Source: Spirochaetales bacterium
GTDB lineage: Bacteria > Spirochaetota > Spirochaetia > Sphaerochaetales > Sphaerochaetaceae
Direction: 5' to 3'
Length of the DNA stretch: 11,989 nucleotides
Assembly (NCBI GenBank): GCA_017475725.1
Contig: JAFVFA010000289.1
Location: 1 to 11,989, forward strand
The first letter of the stretch is position 1. Each line of letters starts with the position of its first letter. Both the position numbers and the translations under genes were made by a program. Under the pieces are notes generated by a model. That model saw only the letters and a program-made list of their open reading frames with translations, did no database searches and was not told where the DNA came from. Positions 7,499 through 11,989 of the stretch are shown one piece after another.

Positions 7499-7516
7499 AT
7501 TATACCATGGTTCCAT
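7499..7516 (-). promoter_or_regulatory. Extended -10 promoter of the ROK/sulfoquinovoside operon, with overlapping dyad
   Basis: On the minus strand a perfect TATAAT (7504-7499) is preceded by TGG, giving an extended -10. No good -35 box lies 15-18 nt upstream. A small dyad, ATGG-AA-CCAT (7516-7507), ends 2 nt before the -10 box and is placed where a repressor would block RNA polymerase; autoregulation by the ROK protein is a reasonable guess. Transcription would start near 7492, about 23 nt before the ATG. The element lies just downstream of the terminator of the preceding gene. Confidence 0.6.
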
Positions 7517-7549
7517 AAAAACTATTTATACATTTTTTCATTTTCCGTT

Positions 7550-7578
7550 AAAAAAAGGGCATCCATCGCCGGATGCCC
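7550..7578 (-). terminator. Intrinsic terminator after the Ldh2-family gene
   Basis: The minus strand has GGGCATCC (7578-7571), loop GGCGAT, GGATGCCC (7564-7557), then seven T (7556-7550). The 8-bp perfect GC-rich stem plus U-tract is a textbook Rho-independent terminator, 28 nt after the stop codon. It separates the DeoR/dehydrogenase unit from the ROK operon. Confidence 0.93.
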
Positions 7579-7606
7579 TATGAAATCACGCAGTTCAGTG
7601 GTGATC

Positions 7607-8716
7607 TTACTTCTCGAACGGGAACTTGTAGTCAAGATGGAACTCGTCCCTGAGAGCTATGAACTCCTTCTGGATCGCCTCTCCGACCGGTACGCCCTTG
7701 TCCTTGCGGTCAAGCCAGGCATCGTGCTCCTTCTCTCCTGCAGTGTAGATGCGCTCTGCTCCCGGAGCCTTTGCGGAATTCCTGAGTCCGCGGCAGATTC
7801 CACCAGCTGTCTTCTTGAATGTGTCAAGGCCCATGAAGAACTCAGGATTGATGACGAAGAAGAAGTGGCCCAGTCTGTACATCTGGGGATTCCCGTCCTT
7901 GTCCTTGCCGTTGAGGTCCTTCATGTACGGGCCTCCGGTCAGCGCGGCGGAGAGGATCTCGACTATGGTCGTGAATCCGTATCCCTTGTATCCGCCTGTC
8001 GCCTCACCGAGACCTCCAAGCGGGCAGAGTGCAGCCTGGCCGGCTCTCATGTCCTTGAGGATCTTTCCGCTCTCAGTCATGGTTTCGCCCTGGCGGTTGA
8101 CCACAAGACCTGCAGGGGTAGGCTTTCCGCTTCTCTCGTAGAACTCGATCTTTCCGTTCTGGATTGTGGAAGTGGCGCAGTCGAAGTTGAATGGGAAATC
8201 CTCATCAGTCGGCATTGTGAATGTAAGCGGGTTGGTACCCATCATTGGCTCGACGCCCCATGTGGGAGCGACCGAAGGACGGGCGTTCGTGCCGGAGATT
8301 CCGATCATTCCAGCCTTCTCGGCCATCGTTGTCCAGTAGCCAGCAATCCCGTAGTGTGTGGAGTTGTAGATTGCTCCGCCCGCCATTCCGTAAACCTTGG
8401 CCTTCTCGATGAGCATCTCCATCATCCTGTGGGATGCGACCATACCCATTCCGTTGTTGGCATCCATGACGATGGTGGTCGGTGTCTCTTTGACTATGTC
8501 GATCTTTGTCACTGGAAGAAGGGTTCCGTTCTTGATTCTGTCAAGGTAGATCGGCTTGAAGCGGTTGCAGCCGTGACTCTCTATTCCCCTTCTGTCAGAC
8601 TCCAGAAGAACATCTGCGCAGATCTCGGCGTCCTTTCTGGGAACTCCGTACTTCTCAAACACATCAATCATGAAATCGTTGACCATCTTCCATGGCACGA
8701 AAGGTCTTGTCTCCAT
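7607..8716 (-). CDS. Ldh2 family (malate/L-lactate/ureidoglycolate dehydrogenase-like) NAD(P)-dependent oxidoreductase
   Basis: A 369-residue cytoplasmic enzyme of the Ldh2/MDH2 fold, which interconverts 2-hydroxy acids and 2-oxo acids (or related substrates) with NAD(P)H. Family landmarks in order: DRRGIESHG with the SHG histidine (H48), YLDRIKNG (58-64), NSTHYGIAGYWT (118-129), GTNPLTFTMPT (160-170), DCATSTIQNGKIE (179-191) and GGLGEATGGYKGYG (234-247 approximately). The family includes malate, ureidoglycolate, 2,3-diketogulonate and (R)-sulfolactate (ComC) dehydrogenases, and the substrate cannot be told from these motifs. Near a sulfoquinovosidase operon a sulfolactate-type substrate is worth considering, but a glycerol or sugar-acid link through the DeoR/glpK neighbours is equally open. 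GGAGG is 6 nt before the ATG; it follows the DeoR gene by 19 nt and ends at the terminator. Confidence 0.88.
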   Translation of the reverse strand: METRPFVPWKMVNDFMIDVFEKYGVPRKDAEICADVLLESDRRGIESHGCNRFKPIYLDRIKNGTLLPVTKIDIVKETPTTIVMDANNGMGMVASHRMMEMLIEKAKVYGMAGGAIYNSTHYGIAGYWTTMAEKAGMIGISGTNARPSVAPTWGVEPMMGTNPLTFTMPTDEDFPFNFDCATSTIQNGKIEFYERSGKPTPAGLVVNRQGETMTESGKILKDMRAGQAALCPLGGLGEATGGYKGYGFTTIVEILSAALTGGPYMKDLNGKDKDGNPQMYRLGHFFFVINPEFFMGLDTFKKTAGGICRGLRNSAKAPGAERIYTAGEKEHDAWLDRKDKGVPVGEAIQKEFIALRDEFHLDYKFPFEK

Positions 8717-8735
8717 AGCTATCCTCCAAACTCGA

Positions 8736-9500
8736 TTAAGCTTCTATTATCTCAGCTTTGATGTTGCTGTCGGACCGGAAGTATTCCGCACCCTCCCTGT
8801 CCGTGATTATTCCGTGTATCTCATCAGTCTTAGCGATCTGATAGTTGCTTATGACCCCGATCTTGTTGTGCGTCGTTATGACGAACGCCTTGCCGGTGGT
8901 GTGCTTGAGCATCATCCTGCTGACCAGGCTCTCCTCGTATATAGGGGTTGTAAGCCCTGCCTCCTCCGATATGCCGTCTACGCCGATGAAGGCCTTGTTT
9001 GCGTACATCCGCTCCAGCGGACTGGTTGACATGGCACCTGATAGAGACCGAGAACGGCTTCTATAGACGCCTCCAGTCAGGATGATTGTGCATTTTCCTG
9101 TTGTATCCGGATGGATCAGGACATCAATGTTGTTCGTTATTATGGTGATGGAACGTCCGCTCTCTAGCAGTGCCTTGAGGACGGCTGAAGCGGTGGTTCC
9201 GCTGTTCACCATGACTATGTCATCGTCCTCTACAAGTTCAACGGCCTTCTGGGCAATCCGCCTCTTCTCCTCTGCGAACTGAGCAGCCTTCTGCAGGTAG
9301 TGGGGTTCTGCGTTCATGTTCCTGAGAACAGTCGCCCCTCCGTGGGTCCTCTTCAGGAGTCCGTTCTCCTCCATCTGGTCAAGGTCCCTTCTGATTGTGA
9401 GCTCAGACACACCGAACTCCTCAGCCAGCCTTGAAACCTGGACGATTCCGTTCTCGGTCAGAATCTCGGATATCCTGTGTTGTCTTTCCATCGGTAACAT
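8736..9500 (-). CDS. DeoR-family transcriptional regulator
   Basis: A 254-residue regulator. The N-terminal DeoR helix-turn-helix is clear (residues about 6-55: ERQHRISEIL, then VSRLAEEFGVSELTIRRDLD and the LLKRTHGGA wing). The C-terminal DeoRC sensor domain, related to phosphosugar isomerases, follows with NSGTTA (99-104), ITNN (121-124), an LTGGVYR strand and GVDGIS. Such proteins usually repress sugar or glycerol genes until a phosphorylated sugar binds. It is divergent from glpK and upstream of the Ldh2-family gene, so it probably controls both directions from the shared intergenic region. A GlpR-like role sensing glycerol 3-phosphate fits the glpK neighbour; a YihW/CsqR-like role sensing a sulfoglycolysis intermediate is the alternative. 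The start MLPMERQ resembles the common MLPEERQ opening; the ATG three codons later (9491) is possible, since GGAG is only 2 nt from the first ATG and 11 nt from the second. Confidence 0.9.
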   Translation of the reverse strand: MLPMERQHRISEILTENGIVQVSRLAEEFGVSELTIRRDLDQMEENGLLKRTHGGATVLRNMNAEPHYLQKAAQFAEEKRRIAQKAVELVEDDDIVMVNSGTTASAVLKALLESGRSITIITNNIDVLIHPDTTGKCTIILTGGVYRSRSRSLSGAMSTSPLERMYANKAFIGVDGISEEAGLTTPIYEESLVSRMMLKHTTGKAFVITTHNKIGVISNYQIAKTDEIHGIITDREGAEYFRSDSNIKAEIIEA

Positions 9501-9506
9501 GGCTCC

Positions 9507-9535
9507 AGTCTATGTCAAACGATATCTGCTGTCAA
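9507..9535 (-). promoter_or_regulatory. Promoter of the DeoR/Ldh2 unit
   Basis: The minus strand has a consensus TTGACA (9535-9530), a 17-nt spacer and TAGACT (9512-9507). Only 6 nt separate the -10 box from the first ATG, so the transcript would start almost at that codon. A second TTGACA (9518-9513) lies inside the spacer, making a direct repeat of CGTT(T)GACA about 17 nt apart that could also be a protein-binding site. Confidence 0.5.
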
Positions 9536-9542
9536 CGACTAA

Positions 9543-9562
9543 TGAACGTTTTTGAATGTTTT
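9543..9562. repeat. Tandem decamer, candidate DeoR operator
   Basis: Two adjacent 10-nt units, TGAACGTTTT and TGAATGTTTT, differ at one base and repeat with exact one-helical-turn phasing. They lie between the divergent promoters. Direct repeats with 10-11 nt phasing are used by several DeoR-family regulators, so this is a natural candidate site for the adjacent regulator. Confidence 0.5.
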
Positions 9563-9586
9563 GAGCAGAAACAACCATTTTCGTTT

Positions 9587-9598
9587 AACACAAGTGTT
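9587..9598. promoter_or_regulatory. Dyad upstream of the glpK -35 box
   Basis: AACAC-AA-GTGTT is a perfect 5-bp inverted repeat around a 2-nt centre, extended on both sides by imperfect TT/AA pairs. It ends 9 nt before the glpK -35 box. Position and symmetry suit a regulator site for activation or repression of glpK. Confidence 0.4.
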
Positions 9599-9607
9599 CA
9601 AATCTGC

Positions 9608-9636
9608 TTGACCTCACAGAAATCAGGACCTAGAAT
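9608..9636 (+). promoter_or_regulatory. Sigma70-type promoter of glpK
   Basis: TTGACC (9608-9613), a 17-nt spacer and TAGAAT (9631-9636): five of six consensus bases in each box with ideal spacing. Transcription would begin near 9643, giving a leader of about 41 nt with AGGAGG at 9671-9676. Confidence 0.8.
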
Positions 9637-9683
9637 TTAATTACTTTTCAGTTGAAAATGAAAAGGTGAAAGGAGGATTCGAG

Positions 9684-11174
9684 ATGAAGTACGTCATGGC
9701 CCTGGACCAGGGGACCACCAGTTCCAGATGCATTCTGTTCGACCATTCAGGAAACATATGCAGCGTAGCCCAGAAGGAGTTCACGCAGATATTCCCACAT
9801 CCGGGTTGGGTCGAGCACGACGCAGAGGAGATCTGGGACACCACTCTGGAGGTCTCCAGAGCTGCGATGAAGAAACTCGGTGTCACGGCCAAGGAGATAG
9901 ACTCGATCGGTATCACAAACCAGAGAGAGACCACGGTCCTGTGGGACAGATCCACAGGCAAGCCAATAACGAACGCCATTGTCTGGCAGTGCAGGAGAAC
10001 AGCCCCGATCATCGACAAGCTCGTGGCTGACGGCCATGCCGAGACCATCAGGGAGAAGACCGGTCTGGTCCCCGATGCATACTTCTCAGGATCAAAGATC
10101 AAGTGGATACTGGACAACGTCCCTGGGGCAAGAACAAGGGCCCAGAACGGGGAACTTGCCTTCGGAACCATTGAGACATGGCTGATCTGGAGACTCACAA
10201 ACGGTGCTGTGCATGTAACAGACCACACAAACGCAAGCAGGACAATGCTCTTCAACATCCACACTCTGCAGTGGGATGATGAGCTTCTGGACATCCTGGG
10301 AATACCAAGAAGCCTGCTTCCGGAGGTGAAGCCCTCAAGCTGCATCTACGGCAAGACGGACTTCGAGATCTACGGCGGAGAGATCCCAATAGCCGGGGCG
10401 GCCGGAGACCAGCAGTGCGCCCTCTTCGGTCAGTGCTGCTTTGAGCAGGGCGACATGAAGAACACCTATGGCACAGGCTGCTTCATGCTCATGAACACCG
10501 GCAGGAAACCTGTCAAGTCCAACAACGGTCTGGTGACGACCATAGCCGTGGGTTATGAGGACCACGTGGAATATGCCCTTGAAGGCAGTGTGTTCGTGGC
10601 AGGGGCCGCAATCCAGTGGCTCAGGGACCAGATGGCGATAGTCGAGAACGCACCGGAAAGCCAGGAATGGGCCGAGAAGGTCAAAGACACAGCCGACTGC
10701 TACGTGGTCCCTGCCTTCACGGGTCTTGGAGCACCTTACTGGACACAGAATGCCAGGGGAATAGTCGTGGGCCTCACCCGCGGATGCAGCAGAGCCCACT
10801 TCATCAGGGCGACCTTGGAGTCCCTTGCATATCAGTCCAATGACATTGCAAGGTCAATGTAGCAGGATTCAGGACTCAAGATCACAAGCCTCCGTGTCGA
10901 TGGCGGCGCAAGCGCCAACGACTTCCTGATGCAGTTCCAGAGCGATGTCCTCAACTCCGAGGTGGTCAGACCAAAGTGCATAGAGACCACAGCACTTGGA
11001 GCTGCCTATCTGGCAGGACTGGCGACCGGATACTGGAAGAGCAAGGATGACATAAGGAAGAACTGGGGAATCGACAAGAGGTTCCAGCCCTCGATGCCTG
11101 AAGACAAGAGAAAGGCCTCTGTTGACGGCTGGAAGAAGGCTGTGAGGACCGCCATATTCTGGGCTGAGAACTAG
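9684..11174 (+). pseudogene. glpK: Glycerol kinase, interrupted by an in-frame TAG at codon 393
   Basis: Glycerol kinase phosphorylates glycerol to sn-glycerol 3-phosphate with ATP. The full frame is 496 codons, the usual family length. FGGY-kinase landmarks are intact: ALDQGTTSSR (D8 phosphate loop), TNQRET (R81, E82 bind glycerol), the catalytic D242 in GAAGDQQCALFG, and beyond the stop the ATP-binding VDGGASANDFLMQFQSD and TALGAAYLAGLA. The single defect is TAG at 10860-10862; no frameshift accompanies it. A product ending there has 392 residues and lacks the last 103, including part of the nucleotide site, so it should be inactive. The residue usually phosphorylated by HPr in Firmicutes (a His just before the YG-x-E-x-PI stretch) is absent (DFEIYGGEIPI). 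Start: AGGAGG seven nt before the ATG at 9684; the in-frame GTG at 9666 precedes the ribosome site. It is followed after 69 nt by a sugar symporter gene. Called a pseudogene provisionally, because sequencing error or strain variation could explain one base. Confidence 0.9.
10860..10862 (+). other. In-frame amber codon inside glpK
   Basis: The local codons are TCA ATG TAG CAG GAT TCA GGA. E. coli GlpK has Gln at the aligned place (AM-Q-ADSG), so a single C-to-T change from CAG would produce this TAG. TAG is the genuine stop of the sulfoquinovosidase, the amidohydrolase, the MalF-type permease and glpK itself (11172-11174), so the codon is not generally read as an amino acid here. Confidence 0.9.
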
Positions 11175-11200
11175 GACGGACTTCCCCTCTTTTTTTCCCA

Positions 11201-11225
11201 ATGGTAACTAAAACCATGCTATGAT
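11201..11225 (+). promoter_or_regulatory. Candidate extended -10 promoter with dyad before the symporter gene
   Basis: TATGAT (11220-11225) is preceded by TGC, giving an extended -10, and the inverted repeat ATGGT (11201-11205) / ACCAT (11213-11217) lies directly upstream. No -35 box is evident. Transcription would begin close to the Shine-Dalgarno AGGAG (11233-11237), so the leader is short. The block AACCATG-n-TAT-n-AT is shared with the ROK-operon promoter. It could give the symporter gene expression independent of glpK. Confidence 0.35.
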
Positions 11226-11243
11226 TCTTTCAAGGAGAAAAGA

Positions 11244-11989
11244 ATGAGCTCAAACAAACAGGAAAGCAGAAGCTACATAGCCAGAACAAGTGGTCTGAAA
11301 ACCAAGGACTACTTCGGCTATGCCCTTGTGGACACTGCAGGTTGTTTCACATTTGCACTGGTCACATCACTTCTTCAGAAGTTCTACACCGACATCTTCC
11401 ACATCAGTCCCCTATTCATCATGATCATGTTCGTGGTGGCCAGGATCTGGGATGGAATCAACGACCCGATCATGGGAAGGATCGCGGACACGATCAAGCC
11501 CAGCAAGTTCGGTCGTTACCGCCCATGGATACTCTATGCGGCTGTACCGTTCACAATTGCCGGAATCCTGATGTTCGTCAAATGGCCCGGACTTGGAGAG
11601 GCTGACCACTACACTGCAACATGCGTCTATGCGACCGTCACCTATATCCTATATGGAATGATATACACGGCTCTGCAGATACCGTACGGCTCTCTGGCTT
11701 CCGTTGTCACCACAGATGTGAAGGAGAGGAACAAGCTCTCTGTCTGGAGATCGATGGGAGCCGCACTCGGATCCATCCCGGCAATAGCCCTTGCGAGCTT
11801 CGCCTATGCCAAGAGACTTGATGCAGCAGGCAACGAGGTGATCGGAGAGAACGGCAAGGCCATAACTGACCTCCAGTACAAGCCAGTCATAACGGGTGTC
11901 ATTGTGATTGCACTCATCTCAATGGTCTGTCTGTTCATCGCTTTTGCGCTGAACAAGGAAAGGGTGAAGACCAAGCCCCAGCCAAAACA
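11244..11989 (+). CDS. GPH-family (MelB-like) cation:sugar symporter, N-terminal part (runs off right edge)
   Basis: 248 codons are visible from an ATG with AGGAG six nt upstream. The protein is a major-facilitator-type symporter of the glycoside-pentoside-hexuronide family: ARIWDGINDPIMGRIADT (66-83) carries the paired acidic residues D70 and D74, equivalent to the cation-binding Asp pair of MelB, followed by SKFGRYRPWIL. Hydrophobic segments lie at about 28-48, 54-78, 97-112, 125-150, 170-187 and 213-236. The family imports sugars and glycosides with Na+ or H+; E. coli YihO and YihP of the sulfoquinovose cluster belong to it. A role in importing a sulfoquinovoside or in exporting a sulfoglycolysis end product is therefore possible here, but the motifs do not identify the substrate. 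It lies 69 nt downstream of glpK on the same strand. Confidence 0.9.
   Translation, partial: MSSNKQESRSYIARTSGLKTKDYFGYALVDTAGCFTFALVTSLLQKFYTDIFHISPLFIMIMFVVARIWDGINDPIMGRIADTIKPSKFGRYRPWILYAAVPFTIAGILMFVKWPGLGEADHYTATCVYATVTYILYGMIYTALQIPYGSLASVVTTDVKERNKLSVWRSMGAALGSIPAIALASFAYAKRLDAAGNEVIGENGKAITDLQYKPVITGVIVIALISMVCLFIAFALNKERVKTKPQPK

Noticed and set aside
7457..8761. 434-residue open frame on the plus strand
   Set aside because: It lies antisense over the Ldh2-family gene and the terminator. Its translation has no recognisable domain, while the minus strand carries complete Ldh2 motifs with a good ribosome site.
9641..10345. 234-residue open frame on the minus strand
   Set aside because: It is antisense to glycerol kinase, Ser/Val/Leu-rich with no motif, and overlaps the glpK promoter and start. 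It is a shadow of a codon-biased gene.
10860..11174. General reassignment of TAG (to Gln or pyrrolysine) as the explanation for the glpK interruption
   Set aside because: TAG is the natural stop of four genes here, including glpK itself, at ends that match the expected protein lengths.
10929..11174. Separate 81-residue gene starting at an internal ATG after the amber codon
   Set aside because: It is in frame with glpK and is simply its C-terminal part; no Shine-Dalgarno precedes the ATG.
11175..11200. Intrinsic terminator after glpK, suggested by the T-run at 11190-11196
   Set aside because: No stable stem lies immediately before the T-run, so termination is not supported and glpK and the symporter gene may be co-transcribed.

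Overview
The window reads as a carbohydrate-catabolism island from a bacterium with intermediate GC content. My best guess is a spirochaete related to Sphaerochaeta. The grounds are the binding-protein signal peptide ending in VFA-GGSAE, ABC permeases without a linked ATPase, and a two-subunit transketolase; none of these is decisive. All assignments come from reading motifs by eye; no database search was possible.

Left block (1-7550, all minus strand, so transcribed right to left). A ROK-family repressor gene (6306-7469) follows an extended -10 promoter. Next come a solute-binding protein, two sugar-type ABC permeases, an amidohydrolase-2 family hydrolase, and a GH31 enzyme that carries every catalytic and sulfonate-binding residue of E. 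coli sulfoquinovosidase YihQ, in register. Last is the first 50 codons of a transketolase N-terminal subunit, which runs off the left edge. From the binding protein to the hydrolase genes the order is tightly coupled (gaps of 4 and 11 nt and one stop/start overlap), except for a strong stem-loop between the binding protein and the first permease. Together these genes suggest import of sulfoquinovosyl glycerol or sulfoquinovose, hydrolysis by the sulfoquinovosidase, and probably breakdown by a transketolase-dependent sulfoglycolysis (sulfo-TK) route whose remaining genes would lie to the left. The amidohydrolase has no known place in that pathway and is the least explained part.

Middle block (7550-9540, minus). 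A DeoR-family regulator is followed 19 nt later by an Ldh2/malate-dehydrogenase-family NAD(P)-dependent oxidoreductase, and the pair is closed by a textbook intrinsic terminator at 7550-7578.

Right block (9608-11989, plus). Divergent from the DeoR gene, a sigma70-type promoter drives glycerol kinase glpK, then a GPH-family (MelB-like) cation:sugar symporter cut by the right edge. Glycerol kinase would use the glycerol freed from sulfoquinovosyl glycerol, so the two blocks may cooperate. The glpK reading frame is interrupted by a single in-frame TAG at codon 393. The remaining 103 codons after it are intact and conserved, and TAG is the normal stop of four genes in this window, so this looks like a very recent nonsense mutation, a strain polymorphism or a sequencing/assembly error rather than a reassigned codon.

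The 183-nt DeoR/glpK intergenic region is the richest regulatory area: two divergent promoters, a perfectly phased tandem decamer and a dyad, all candidate DeoR sites. There is no gene-free stretch above 300 nt. I saw no tRNA, rRNA, CRISPR array, insertion sequence or phage gene.
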